Source of the DNA: Clostridium sp. AM34-11AC
Lineage (GTDB): Bacteria > Bacillota > Clostridia > Lachnospirales > Lachnospiraceae
Direction: 5' to 3'
DNA length: 64,000 nucleotides
Assembly (NCBI RefSeq): GCF_003435375.1
Contig: NZ_QWGL01000001.1
Location: 62,001 to 126,000 of the forward strand
This document shows positions 37,843-45,700 of the stretch, piece by piece. The notes beneath the pieces are model-generated. The model saw nothing but the letters and a program-made list of their open reading frames with translations, did no database searches and was not told where the DNA came from. The position numbers and the translations under genes are program-made. How positions within the stretch are numbered: the first letter of the stretch is position 1; every line of letters begins with the position of its first letter.

Positions 37843-37925
37843 AAAAATAAGAAGAACCCCTCAGTATTCGCGGTACTGAGGGGTTCATTCTTTTTTGTCC
37901 TTTGAATCTGATACTTTCTTTGCCT
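37843..37925 (-). ncRNA. Predicted antisense antitoxin RNA for copy 1
   Basis: A perfect minus-strand promoter, TTGCAA (37955-37960), 17 bp and TATAAT (37932-37937), fires toward the toxin gene. The RNA would start near 37925. Its 5' part contains the complement of TTTGAATCTGATACTTTC (37901-37918), which matches the toxin start region (37720-37737) at 17 of 18 positions; the mismatch still allows a G-U pair. It would end at the shared terminator, giving about 80 nt. No open frame is present. Confidence 0.78.
37855..37896. terminator. Bidirectional terminator shared by toxin 1 and its antisense RNA
   Basis: The 12-bp arms AACCCCTCAGTA (37855-37866) and TACTGAGGGGTT (37874-37885) enclose a 7-base loop. 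On the plus strand CATTCTTTTTT follows, on the minus strand CTTCTTATTTTTTATG. Confidence 0.92.
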
Positions 37926-37931
37926 AACGGC

Positions 37932-37960
37932 ATTATATCATATGTGTTTTTTATTTGCAA
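37932..37960 (-). promoter_or_regulatory. Antisense RNA promoter, module 1
   Basis: TTGCAA (37955-37960) and TATAAT (37932-37937) on the minus strand with a 17-bp spacer. It is closer to consensus than the toxin promoter, as expected when the antitoxin RNA must be in excess. Confidence 0.82.
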
Positions 37961-37992
37961 TATTCCAACACACGTTTAAAGCTGTATTTTTA

Positions 37993-38141
37993 TATGCAGT
38001 GTTACTGTACACGCATGCGTGTACAGTAACGTGATTTTGCCGATGCTTCGCATTCCAAATCGGCAAAATCTGCTACCAGAAGTGTATCGTACGGAATTTT
38101 CAGTTCAGAAAATTCCTACCCGTGTACAGTAACTATGCAGT
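37993..38141. mobile_element. Insertion element family B, recent copy with perfect target duplication
   Basis: The element is 38001-38133 (133 bp), with 13-bp perfect inverted ends GTTACTGTACACG/CGTGTACAGTAAC, flanked by perfect TATGCAGT repeats (37993-38000, 38134-38141). The left 30 bp are a perfect palindrome. It inserted across the left border of an older family B copy (38140-38266), as the matching uninterrupted junction in module 2 (38654-38670) shows. Confidence 0.93.
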
Positions 38142-38266
38142 TACTGTTCCTCCTTGCGCAAACAGTAACTGATTTTGCCGATGCTTTCCAGATTGGCATA
38201 ATCCACTGCCACCGCTGTATTGTATGGAATTTTCAGTTCAGAAAATTCCTGCCCGTGCACATTGAC
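38140..38266. mobile_element. Insertion element family B, older copy
   Basis: A 127-bp copy starting GTTACTGTTCCTCC, with the CAAACAGTAAC inner palindrome, a shortened GATTTTGCCGAT hairpin and a decayed right end (GTGCACATTGAC). It is the counterpart of 38662-38793 in the second toxin module, so it predates the module duplication. Confidence 0.8.
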
Positions 38267-38306
38267 CGGTACCAAACAGTTACAATAAATATAGTTTTAT
38301 GTAATC

Positions 38307-38335
38307 TTGTTTCATTTGTGGTTCTACCGTATAAT
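38307..38335 (+). promoter_or_regulatory. Promoter of small toxin-like gene 2
   Basis: TTGTTT (38307-38312) and TATAAT (38330-38335), 17-bp spacer. Transcription would start near 38342. Confidence 0.8.
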
Positions 38336-38382
38336 ATTTATGTTGTCCAACCGATACCCGGTAGCGGGAGGAGGTGAGCTTT

Positions 38383-38469
38383 ATGCAGTTTTTATTTTCA
38401 TTTCTTGTCTCCTGTGCGGCTGGTGTAACCTGCCATTACATCATCAAATGGTTAGATGGAGACAAGTAG
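38383..38469 (+). CDS. Fst-like type I toxin peptide, copy 2
   Basis: A 28-residue peptide, MQFLFSFLVSCAAGVTCHY then IIKWLDGDK. It differs from copy 1 only at residues 2-5 and 16. The change at residues 2-5 falls exactly in the direct repeat that pairs with the antisense RNA, while the remaining coding sequence differs at three bases. GGGAGGAGGTG precedes the ATG. It lies in the second of two tandem modules (ancestral unit about 520 bp after removing the two later insertions). Same interpretation as copy 1, with a separate pairing specificity. Confidence 0.8.
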   Translation: MQFLFSFLVSCAAGVTCHYIIKWLDGDK

Positions 38470-38502
38470 GGCAACACTAGCCTGGTGGTTTCTTGTCCAC
38501 CA

Positions 38503-38588
38503 TAAAAAAATAAGAAGAACCCCTCAGTATTCGCAGTACTGAGGGGTTCATTCTTTTTTGCTATATGCAGTTTTTATTTTCTTTGCCT
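38503..38588 (-). ncRNA. Predicted antisense antitoxin RNA for copy 2
   Basis: Its promoter is at 38595-38623 (minus). The RNA 5' region contains the complement of TATGCAGTTTTTATTTTC (38564-38581), identical at 18 of 18 positions to the toxin 2 start region (38382-38399) but with six differences from the module 1 repeat. It would end at the terminator 38518-38548. Confidence 0.78.
38518..38559. terminator. Bidirectional terminator shared by toxin 2 and its antisense RNA
   Basis: AACCCCTCAGTA (38518-38529) pairs with TACTGAGGGGTT (38537-38548). T runs follow on both strands. The loop differs by one base from module 1. Confidence 0.92.
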
Positions 38589-38594
38589 AACGGC

Positions 38595-38623
38595 ATTATA
38601 TCATATGTATTTTTTATTTGCAA
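38595..38623 (-). promoter_or_regulatory. Antisense RNA promoter, module 2
   Basis: TTGCAA (38618-38623) and TATAAT (38595-38600) on the minus strand, 17-bp spacer, identical boxes to module 1. Confidence 0.82.
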
Positions 38624-38661
38624 TATCCCAACACACGTTTAAAGCTGTATTTTTATATGCA

Positions 38662-38793
38662 GTTACTGTTCCTCCTTGCGCAAACAGTAACTGATTTTGC
38701 CGATGCTTCGCATTCCAGATCGGCAAAATCCACTGCCACCATTGTATTGTACGGAATTTTCAGTTCAGAAAATTCCTGCCTGTGTCCAGTAAC
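38662..38793. mobile_element. Insertion element family B, copy after toxin module 2
   Basis: A 132-bp copy from GTTACTGTTCC to GTGTCCAGTAAC with both family hairpins. The flanks TATATGCA and TATCTGCT match at 6 of 8 positions, so the target duplication is old. It ends 24 bp from the IclR gene stop. Confidence 0.8.
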
Positions 38794-38817
38794 TATCTGC
38801 TGCCTGCACCATTATTC

Positions 38818-39594
38818 TCAACTTCTGGAAAATCCCAGTGTCTTCTCCAGATCCTTCTTAAACGTCAGCACATCTGTGGAAAGCTCCGCGATCCGGGCAT
38901 CAGTCATGCGGCTTACAGGGGCGGAGATGCTGAGGGCATAGACCGGTTCCTTGTGGTAGTCCGGGATGCTGACCGCAATACAGCGTACACCTTCCTCGTT
39001 CTCCTCATCGTCCATCGCGAATCCGGCTTCCCGAACCCCGCGGATCCGATCCATGAGATCTGACAGACTCGTCACTGTATACGGTGTCAGGGAGGTGATC
39101 TCAGAACTGTTCCAGATATCTTCGATCTCAGGATCCGGCAATTCCGCAAGCAGCGCTTTGCCGACACCGGAGCAGTATAACGGGATCCGGCTCCCAACTC
39201 TCGACACCATGCGGATCGAGCTGACTGTGGACTCCACTTTATCGATATACACGGCCTCCGTTCCCTCTCTGCGGACCAGATGCACCGTCTCTCCCGTCTG
39301 CTCCGAGAGCTTCTTCAGAGACGGATGGATCAGGGACGCCATATTCGTCTGTTCCAGGATCTTACTTCCGATCTCCAGAAATTTTAAGGACAGCGCATAT
39401 TTTAAGGATTCCTCGTCCTGACGGATATAGCCCATGTACTGGAGTGATGTCACGAGGCGGTGCGTCGTGCTCTTATGAAATCCAAGCTCAGCGCTCAGAT
39501 CCATGATCCCCATAGGGCCATTTTCCGCCAGACGCTCGATCACCTGGAACAGGCGCTCTGCGACATGGATCGGATTTTTTCCTGTTTCTTCCAT
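38818..39594 (-). CDS. IclR-family transcriptional regulator
   Basis: A 258-residue regulator. The N-terminal winged helix covers residues 8-70 (AERLFQVIERLAENGPMGI, LSAELGFHKSTTHRLVTSL, MGYIRQ). The C-terminal effector domain runs from 85 to 250, with RVGSRIPLYCSGVGKALLA and CIAVSIPDYHKEPVYALSISAP typical of the family. It is a soluble DNA-binding protein whose ligand is usually an aromatic or small organic acid. No catabolic genes adjoin it; rho lies upstream and the toxin modules downstream. The target is unknown. Confidence 0.93.
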   Translation of the reverse strand: MEETGKNPIHVAERLFQVIERLAENGPMGIMDLSAELGFHKSTTHRLVTSLQYMGYIRQDEESLKYALSLKFLEIGSKILEQTNMASLIHPSLKKLSEQTGETVHLVRREGTEAVYIDKVESTVSSIRMVSRVGSRIPLYCSGVGKALLAELPDPEIEDIWNSSEITSLTPYTVTSLSDLMDRIRGVREAGFAMDDEENEEGVRCIAVSIPDYHKEPVYALSISAPVSRMTDARIAELSTDVLTFKKDLEKTLGFSRS

Positions 39595-39735
39595 TCTGCT
39601 TGTTCTCCTATCTAACCCGGCAGATCATTCCTGCCAGCCGGGTATTCGCGCAGATATAACTGCAGCTTCCTGCACAATTTCTTAATTTGTGCCTGTTTGG
39701 CAAATCTGCAGGATTGCCGCGCAGTCCACTGCCGA

Positions 39736-41559
39736 TCATATAAACCGTGTCTTCTTCGTCATTTCCACGAACTCTCTGTTCGTCCTTGTGCGGGCAAACA
39801 TATCCAGGATCTTCTCCACAGATTCTTCTGCCTTCATGGAGTTTGTCGCCTTGCGAACGATATCCACAGCTTCCGCTTCCTCGCTCGTAAGCAGGAGGTC
39901 GTCGCGTCTTGTGCCGGACTTTAAGATATCGATGGCCGGGAAGATCCTCTTCTCGGAAAGTTTTCTGTCGAGTACAAGTTCCATGTTGCCGGTACCCTTA
40001 AATTCCTCGTAGATCACGTCATCCATACGGCTTCCGGTATCGACGAGGGCTGTCGCGAGGATCGTTAAGCTTCCGCCCTCTCTCATGTTTCTCGCTGCAC
40101 CGAAGAATCGCTTCGGCATGTGGAGAGCCGCAGGATCAAGACCGCCGGAAAGTGTGCGTCCGCTAGGCGGAACAACGAGGTTGTAGGCTCTCGCCAGTCT
40201 CGTAATACTATCCAGAAGGATCATCACGTCGCGTCCATGCTCTACAAGACGTCGCGCGCGCTCGATCACCATCTCAGAAACGCGTTTGTGGCGCTCCGGG
40301 AGCTCGTCGAAGGTGGAATAGATGACTTCCACGTTCGGTCCCACAACGGATTCCTTGATATCTGTGACTTCCTCCGGACGCTCGTCAATCAGGAGGATGA
40401 TCATATGCATGTCCGGATAGTTTGTCGTCACGGCTTTTGCCACCTGTTTTAACAGGGTCGTCTTACCTGCCTTCGGCGGGGACACGATAAGACCACGCTG
40501 TCCTTTACCGATGGGGGCGAGAAGATCCATGACTCTCATGGCCGTCGTATTTTTTCCGCCTCTGACTTCCAGATTCAATCTCTGGTTCGGGAAGATCGGG
40601 GTCAGGTCCTCAAAGTTCGGGCGGCGTTCCACGACACTTGTCGGGTAGCCGTTGATCGTCTTCACATAGAGGAGTGCCGCAAATTTCTCTGTTGCGGATT
40701 TCACTCTGCGGCTTCCGCGGATGATATCACCGGTCTTCATATTGAAGCGGCGGATCTGGGACGGAGCTACATAGACGTCGTTGTCGCCCGGGAGGAAGTT
40801 CTCGCAGCGGATAAATCCGAAGCCATCCGGCATAACTTCCAGGATTCCGTTTGCCTCGATGCCGCTGTCAAGGTCCTGGAGGTCGTTCTTCGGGTCCGCA
40901 GTGTAGCTCTGGGTTCCCTGGTTTCTTGTCTGGTAACCTGCCTGGTAGGTTCTTGTGCTCTCCTGGATGCCCTGGGCGTCCTGGACACTGTTCTGGCTCT
41001 GGCGGTCCTGATAGGAAGTGCCCTGTGTCTGTGCATCCTGGCCTGCGGACTGGCTGTTCTGTCTGTCCTGATAACTGCCGCTCTGACGGTCCTGATAGCT
41101 GCCCTGACGGTCCTGGTAATTATTCTGGCGTTCTCTGTAGTTATTCTGGCGGCTCTGGTATCCGCCCTGGCGGTCATTTCTCATCTGGCGCTCGCCGCGG
41201 TCCTGACGATCAGATCTCTCATAGCGTTCGGTTCTCTCCTGACGTCCTGTATGTTCCTGACGGTCTGCACGCTCTGATGCCGCAGACGCCCTCTCCGGTG
41301 CCGCGCTTTCCGTTCTCGCGCTTCCAAAACCGTTTCCAGAAGCTGCTGCCTCTACAGCTGTCCCCTGTGCCGGCACTGCTGTACTTTCTCTATTTTCACT
41401 GTTTCCCGCCGCTGCCTTTTGGCTGTCGGCGCTCTCCGCTGTCTCGCAGAGACGGTCAATTAATTCTGCTTTTCGTAAGCCGCTGATATTCTTGATTCCC
41501 TGGCTCTTTGCCAGCTCTTTTAACTGAGTCAGCGGTAATGTCGCTAATTTTTCACGCAT
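39736..41559 (-). CDS. rho: Transcription termination factor Rho with a long disordered insert
   Basis: A 607-residue Rho helicase. The N-terminal Rho_N domain ([18 protein letters not shown]) covers about residues 3-38. A low-complexity region of about 190 residues (roughly 45-230) follows, dominated by Arg, Gln, Asp, Tyr and Asn, with repeats like [13 protein letters not shown]. The cold-shock RNA-binding domain starts at [15 protein letters not shown]; then come the Walker [18 protein letters not shown], Walker [18 protein letters not shown], and the Q/R-loop regions ([18 protein letters not shown]). E. coli Rho has about 419 residues, so the insert explains the extra length. The ATG follows AAGGAG. 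Such inserts can affect RNA binding or phase separation. Confidence 0.97.
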   Translation of the reverse strand: MREKLATLPLTQLKELAKSQGIKNISGLRKAELIDRLCETAESADSQKAAAGNSENRESTAVPAQGTAVEAAASGNGFGSARTESAAPERASAASERADRQEHTGRQERTERYERSDRQDRGERQMRNDRQGGYQSRQNNYRERQNNYQDRQGSYQDRQSGSYQDRQNSQSAGQDAQTQGTSYQDRQSQNSVQDAQGIQESTRTYQAGYQTRNQGTQSYTADPKNDLQDLDSGIEANGILEVMPDGFGFIRCENFLPGDNDVYVAPSQIRRFNMKTGDIIRGSRRVKSATEKFAALLYVKTINGYPTSVVERRPNFEDLTPIFPNQRLNLEVRGGKNTTAMRVMDLLAPIGKGQRGLIVSPPKAGKTTLLKQVAKAVTTNYPDMHMIILLIDERPEEVTDIKESVVGPNVEVIYSTFDELPERHKRVSEMVIERARRLVEHGRDVMILLDSITRLARAYNLVVPPSGRTLSGGLDPAALHMPKRFFGAARNMREGGSLTILATALVDTGSRMDDVIYEEFKGTGNMELVLDRKLSEKRIFPAIDILKSGTRRDDLLLTSEEAEAVDIVRKATNSMKAEESVEKILDMFARTRTNREFVEMTKKTRFI

Positions 41560-41749
41560 AATGGATACTCCTTCATTCTTATTCCGGTTTTATCGTCTCG
41601 TTGGGAATCATAAAAGATTGTAACAGCCTCTCCGTCCCCGGACCGGCTGCCTTTGAACCATTAGATTTGAAACTCTTCTCCGATGGGATCACCGCAATTA
41701 CGCAGTATCGGAGGATCAGTATATCTCATTATAACGCACACATTATAAA
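41560..41749. other. rho upstream region
   Basis: About 190 bp between the rarA terminator and rho. It contains TATAAT-like boxes on the minus strand (around 41726-41733) without a clear -35 element. No small gene is seen. Confidence 0.4.
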
Positions 41750-41811
41750 AAAGAAAGAGGGAATTTTACAGATTTGGAATACGAAGCATCTGCACAGTTC
41801 CCTCTTTCTTT
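41750..41811 (-). terminator. Terminator of rarA
   Basis: The 14-bp perfect arms AAAGAAAGAGGGAA and TTCCCTCTTTCTTT are 34 bp apart, and the minus strand continues with TTTTTTATAATG. Confidence 0.75.
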
Positions 41812-41893
41812 ATTGTCTGCAGCATCTACAGCTTAATTGTCTTACCGCGTATACAGCGCTCAGGCAGCTCAGCGAATTATTTCACAAAATTCC

Positions 41894-43228
41894 TTATTCT
41901 GTCTCCCCGGCTTCTCTCTTGATAAACTCCATATGCTCCCGGATCTTCTTCTCATACCCGTTCTCCGACGGCTCATAAAACCGCATTCCCTCCATTCCGT
42001 CCGGCAGGTACTGCTGGGTGACATAGTGGTTCGGGTAGTCGTGGGCATACTTGTAGCCGAGACCATGTCCAAGCTTTTCAGCGCCCTTGTAGTGCCTGTC
42101 CTGAAGATGGGCAGGTACCGGCATGGTCCGCGTATCCGCCACGGTCTTCATCGCTTTTGCGATCCCCATGTATGCCGCGTTGCTCTTCGGCGCGGTGGCG
42201 ACATAGGAAGCGGCCTGTGAGAGGATGATCTGGCTTTCCGGCATGCCGATCCGCTCAACGGCCTGGGCCGCGCTCACCGCCACCACCAGGGCGTTCGGGT
42301 CCGCGTTCCCCACGTCCTCCGACGCACAGATCATGATCCGTCGGGCAATAAATTTCACGTCCTCGCCGGCATACAGCATCCGCGCCAGGTAGTAGACCGC
42401 AGCGTCCGGGTCAGAACCACGCATGCTCTTAATGAACGCGGAGATCGTATCGTAGTGGTTGTCCCCGTCATGGTCATAGCGCACCACCCGTTTCTGGATA
42501 CATTCCGCCGCCACATCGATCGTGATATGGATCTTTCCGTCATCGGATTTATCTGTCGTCAGGATTCCCAGCTCCACTGCGTTCAACGCCGCTCTCGCGT
42601 CGCCGTTCGCCACATCCGCCAGGAAATCCGCCGCCTCGTCGGTAATATCGGCGCTGTAGGTTCCCATTCCTTTTTCCGTATCATAAACCGCCCGCATCAC
42701 AAGTTCCCGGATATCCTGCTTTTCCAGCGGTTTTAACTCAAAGATCCTGGATCTTGACAGCAGGGCGTTGTTCACCTCAAAGTACGGATTCTCCGTTGTC
42801 GCGCCGATCAGGGTGATCGTTCCATCCTCAACAAACGGAAGCAGATAGTCCTGCTGGGACTTATTAAAGCGATGGATCTCGTCCACGAAGAGGATCGTCT
42901 TCTGCCCGTACATACCGATGGAATCCTTGGCGTTCTTTACGATCTCTTCCATATCTTTTTTCCCGGCTACAGTCGCATTGATCTGCTCGAACCGGGCACT
43001 TGTCGTGTTTGCGATCACTTTCGCCAGAGTCGTCTTTCCCGTTCCCGGCGGACCGTAAAAGATCACGGATCCAAGCTTATCCGCCTTGATCGCGCGGTAG
43101 AGGAGCTTGTCCTTCCCGATAATATGTTTCTGCCCGACCACCTCGTCCAGAGTCGTCGGACGCATCCTGGATGCTAACGGCGACTCCTTTTCCATCGTGT
43201 TCGCTCTCATATAGTCAAATAAATCCAT
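41894..43228 (-). CDS. rarA: Replication-associated recombination protein A (RarA/MgsA)
   Basis: A 444-residue AAA ATPase of the clamp-loader clade, acting at stalled replication forks. LASRMRPTTLDEVVGQKHI opens the AAA module; Walker A is [16 protein letters not shown], Walker B LFVDEIHRFNKSQQD, sensor 1 IGATTENPYFEVN. The C-terminal MgsA domain contains RGSDPDAAVYYLARML and PKSNAAYMGIAKAM. The start at 43228 (MDLFDYM) is chosen for its upstream AGAAAGG; the longer frame to 43270 has a basic tail with no ribosome site. The polysaccharide deacetylase gene lies 92 bp upstream on the same strand. Confidence 0.96.
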   Translation of the reverse strand: MDLFDYMRANTMEKESPLASRMRPTTLDEVVGQKHIIGKDKLLYRAIKADKLGSVIFYGPPGTGKTTLAKVIANTTSARFEQINATVAGKKDMEEIVKNAKDSIGMYGQKTILFVDEIHRFNKSQQDYLLPFVEDGTITLIGATTENPYFEVNNALLSRSRIFELKPLEKQDIRELVMRAVYDTEKGMGTYSADITDEAADFLADVANGDARAALNAVELGILTTDKSDDGKIHITIDVAAECIQKRVVRYDHDGDNHYDTISAFIKSMRGSDPDAAVYYLARMLYAGEDVKFIARRIMICASEDVGNADPNALVVAVSAAQAVERIGMPESQIILSQAASYVATAPKSNAAYMGIAKAMKTVADTRTMPVPAHLQDRHYKGAEKLGHGLGYKYAHDYPNHYVTQQYLPDGMEGMRFYEPSENGYEKKIREHMEFIKREAGETE

Positions 43229-43320
43229 GGCTGCTGCCTTTCTGCGTTTTGCAGCGCTCCGTTTCCTCATGAAATATCACCATCTGCGCGCTGCATCCAT
43301 TACCGCTCTTTTTGCAGGTC

Positions 43321-44130
43321 TTAATCGACCATCAGTTCGTCTACTGTAACAAAAGTATACCCTTTCGCTGTCAGGTTGTCAATGATCCGGAACGCCGCTT
43401 CCACAGAGGTTTTGAACTCGTCATGCATCAGGATAATGTCCCCGTCCTCCGTATCTTTCACCACTTTTGCGGTGACTTTCTCCGTATTTTTCAACCGCCA
43501 GTCGATGGAGTCCACATCCCAGAATACGGGAATCATGTCCACAGCCTCCTCCAGCTTCGCATTCCAGCTCCCATATGGCGGACGGACATACTCCGGCCAG
43601 TCCCCGGTTACTGCCCGGATCTTCTCCCGTGTGTCACAGAGTTCTTTCGCTGCGTCGGAAAGCTTCTCTTTTGTGAGGTCTTTGTGGGTCAGGCAGTGAA
43701 CACCGATGAGATGTCCGTCCTTTGCCATCTGCTTTACGAGATCTTCATTTCCGTCGATGCATTCGCCCACGAGGAAAAAGGTCACGCGGATTCCGCGTTC
43801 CCTGAGGCCGTCTAAGAGCGGCTTTGTGTATTTGGGATTCGGGCCGTCATCAAAGGTGAGTGCCGTATACTTTTTTGCGATGTCTTCCTGCTGGCCGTAC
43901 AGATCTGATACAGCCTTTTCCGATCGTCCGGCTCCGCTGTGATCATGTCCCGAAACCTCAGTGGTCATCCCTTCGCCCGGCACAGGGATTCTTCCCGTAT
44001 CGACCGGTTTTCCCTCGTGCGTATCAAATATTTCCCCTCTTCCCTTCCACATCCGCACTGCCCCCCAAGCCAGGATCATATCCACGATCAGGATCACAAT
44101 AAAAATAAAAACTTTCTGTTTGAATTTCAT
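43321..44130 (-). CDS. Membrane-anchored polysaccharide deacetylase
   Basis: A 269-residue protein with a single N-terminal membrane anchor (residues 6-24) and an extracellular NodB domain from about residue 85. Metal and catalytic motifs are TFDDGPNPKYTKPLL (motif 1, Asp-Asp), HCLTHKDL (motif 2, His-x3-His) and RPPYGSWN (motif 3); MLMHDEFKTS-like sequence near the end (ILMHDEF) gives motif 5. It probably deacetylates N-acetylglucosamine or N-acetylmuramic residues in peptidoglycan, giving lysozyme resistance or spore cortex modification. The start follows GGAGGAGCG. A family A insertion element lies 31 bp upstream. Confidence 0.94.
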   Translation of the reverse strand: MKFKQKVFIFIVILIVDMILAWGAVRMWKGRGEIFDTHEGKPVDTGRIPVPGEGMTTEVSGHDHSGAGRSEKAVSDLYGQQEDIAKKYTALTFDDGPNPKYTKPLLDGLRERGIRVTFFLVGECIDGNEDLVKQMAKDGHLIGVHCLTHKDLTKEKLSDAAKELCDTREKIRAVTGDWPEYVRPPYGSWNAKLEEAVDMIPVFWDVDSIDWRLKNTEKVTAKVVKDTEDGDIILMHDEFKTSVEAAFRIIDNLTAKGYTFVTVDELMVD

Positions 44131-44153
44131 ACGCTCCTCCAGCTGCATGTATT

Positions 44154-44300
44154 ACCGATACGTAACTGTTCGGTACTCACAGTTACGCGCAAAAATCCAT
44201 TCCAAATCGGCTGTGCCGATAGGATTTTTGCCTTCTATTCTAAGTTTTCTTACGGTCAGCGCAGTAAATGCGCAGACCTACTGAACAGTTACATCGATAC
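44154..44300. mobile_element. Insertion element family A upstream of the deacetylase gene
   Basis: The element is 44162-44292 (131 bp), ends GTAACTGTTCGGTA and TACTGAACAGTTAC. The flanks ACCGATAC and ATCGATAC match at 7 of 8. It shares the ATCGGC/GCCGAT hairpin type with the copy at 33657-33789. It lies in the promoter/leader region of the deacetylase gene. Confidence 0.8.
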
Positions 44301-44356
44301 AATATATGCGGCCGTCCTACACTTTACCGCTCTGTTTTCTCCCTCAAAAAAGACAA

Positions 44357-44400
44357 AGCCCCTGAAACAGCTGTATTGGGGATAAGCTGCTTCAGGGGCT
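44357..44400 (-). terminator. Orphan minus-strand terminator
   Basis: The strong stem AGCCCCTGAA(A)CAGCT/AGCTG(C)TTCAGGGGCT is followed on the minus strand by TTGTCTTTTTT. No intact gene lies upstream on that strand (44401-44640), which suggests that a gene there has decayed. Confidence 0.75.
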
Positions 44401-44840
44401 CTGCCTGCTCAATATGTACCATAATATTTCCCTTTTCAGGGAAATCCACACCGGGAACATGGATTTTTTCGCCGTGGCGAGACAGCGGGCCTCCCGGCCT
44501 TCCATTTTCCTGGCAGGCATCCAATCTGCCAGAAAACCGGTCTCTATCGCATCCACCACAATGTGATTCTGCAACGATCCGGCGTCTTCATAGCTGCATG
44601 ATCTCGTAACTGTTCAGTACCGCTATCATTGCATGTTTTCTATAACAAGGAGTGAAATACATCTGTCTCAAGTGGGTGGACTCGGGATCCCTGTGAGTGG
44701 ATCCCTGGTCCGGAAAAGGATGGGTATTTATAACTGAAAGTTTGTTTTCCTTCCTTTTTGTTTGCTGTCTTCATTATATGCCATACTATATGGAATGTCA
44801 ATAGTTATTTCAAACTTTTTGTTTGCATTAATGTTATTTT
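44401..44840. other. Non-coding stretch with a possible decayed gene and an element scar
   Basis: On the minus strand, short open stretches in two frames (44392-44574 and 44324-44524) have protein-like composition (for example IVVDAIETGFLADWM and VHIEQAEPLKQLIPNTAV), but neither makes a complete gene. A solo family A end (GTAACTGTTCAGTACC) sits at about 44607-44622. The rest is AT-rich upstream sequence of the PAS/HTH regulator. Confidence 0.35.
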
Positions 44841-44841
44841 G

Positions 44842-44870
44842 TTGACAAACAGTTTGTCATATGCTATTCT
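44842..44870 (+). promoter_or_regulatory. Promoter with embedded operator-like dyad upstream of the PAS/HTH regulator
   Basis: TTGACA (44842-44847) and TATTCT (44865-44870) are 17 bp apart. A perfect 17-bp dyad TGACAAAC-A-GTTTGTCA (44843-44859) covers the -35 box and half the spacer, an ideal repressor site. Autoregulation by the downstream gene product is plausible but unproven. Confidence 0.7.
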
Positions 44871-44889
44871 GAACTTACATCGAAGCCTG

Positions 44890-44927
44890 CAGAGGCATTT
44901 CTTTATACCTCTGTTTTGTTATTTTTT
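44890..44927 (+). terminator. Leader terminator before the PAS/HTH regulator
   Basis: CAGAGG-N12-CCTCTG is followed by TTTTGTTATTTTTTT, between the promoter and the gene start 75 bp further on. Most transcripts may stop here unless an anti-termination event occurs. Confidence 0.55.
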
Positions 44928-45001
44928 TCACATAGCGTATATACGGCGAACACCCCGGGGGAGATGTCCGTTTTTGACGCTTATCTTATGGGGGTACATT
45001 T

Positions 45002-45685
45002 ATGGAAATTTCCCAGTATCTTGACTTTGACTTTCTGATCCGTTTTCTCGAGGGACTCCAGAAATTTTTAGGCGAAAACAGTGAGATCCTGATCCACGAT
45101 TATCGGAAAGGATACGATCACACCATCGTTTACGCCTTAAACCCGGCAGTCAGTGGCCGTGCGGTTGGCGGTTCACCGAAGGGCGGAATGATCACGCAGC
45201 TCGGAAAAGATATCGAGCCGATGAAAGACAGCATTCAGACCTTCTCCAATGGACCGAAAGACCGTTTCTATAAATCTTTCACCACGCTGATCCCGGACGA
45301 AAACGGAAAGATCGTTGGCTCTGTCTGTGTGAATCTGGACGTCTCGGATCTCCTGAATGCGCAGCGTGCGCTGGGTGCTTTTGTTCAGTACCCGATGACC
45401 CATCACGCGCCGACAAATGATATCGATGCCCTGGCCACAAAAAATGTGGATGACATTCTTAAGTACTACATGAAACAGGCGGAGCTTCTGGTCGGAAAAC
45501 CGATGGGACTGATGAACAAGGAGGAAAAGATCCGCGCATTGGACTACCTCGACCAGAAGGGTGTCTTCAAAATTTCCAAGACCAGCGTTCTTCTCTGCGA
45601 GACGCTTCAGGTATCAAAATATACGCTCTACAACTACCTTGAGGAAGCACGGAGCGGACGTGGGGATAACAGCAGCGAAGAATAG
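45002..45685 (+). CDS. YheO-like PAS domain transcriptional regulator
   Basis: A 227-residue regulator. The N-terminal PAS-like YheO domain (about residues 8-125) includes ENSEILIHDYRKGYDHTIVY, the G-G-S-P-K-G signature and IVGSVCVNLDVSDLLNAQ. A C-terminal helix-turn-helix (HTH_22) covers about 165-215: KIRALDYLDQKGVFKISKT and VAEQLQVSKYTLYNYL-type sequence (CETLQVSKYTLYNYLEEAR). Relatives sense small molecules and often control amino acid or cysteine metabolism. It has an isolated position with a long leader carrying a dyad and a terminator, so its own expression looks tightly controlled. The ribosome site is weak (GGGGGT). Confidence 0.88.
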   Translation: MEISQYLDFDFLIRFLEGLQKFLGENSEILIHDYRKGYDHTIVYALNPAVSGRAVGGSPKGGMITQLGKDIEPMKDSIQTFSNGPKDRFYKSFTTLIPDENGKIVGSVCVNLDVSDLLNAQRALGAFVQYPMTHHAPTNDIDALATKNVDDILKYYMKQAELLVGKPMGLMNKEEKIRALDYLDQKGVFKISKTSVLLCETLQVSKYTLYNYLEEARSGRGDNSSEE

Positions 45686-45700
45686 CTCGCTTCTCATAAA

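Noticed and set aside
38135..38941. Plus-strand open frames of 80-107 residues in the toxin module region
   Set aside because: They translate the repeated family B elements and antisense-RNA region, repeat each other and lack ribosome sites.
44324..44574. Small minus-strand genes upstream of the orphan terminator
   Set aside because: Two overlapping frames look protein-like in places but neither has a start with a ribosome site, nor a family I recognise. Reported only as a possible decayed gene.
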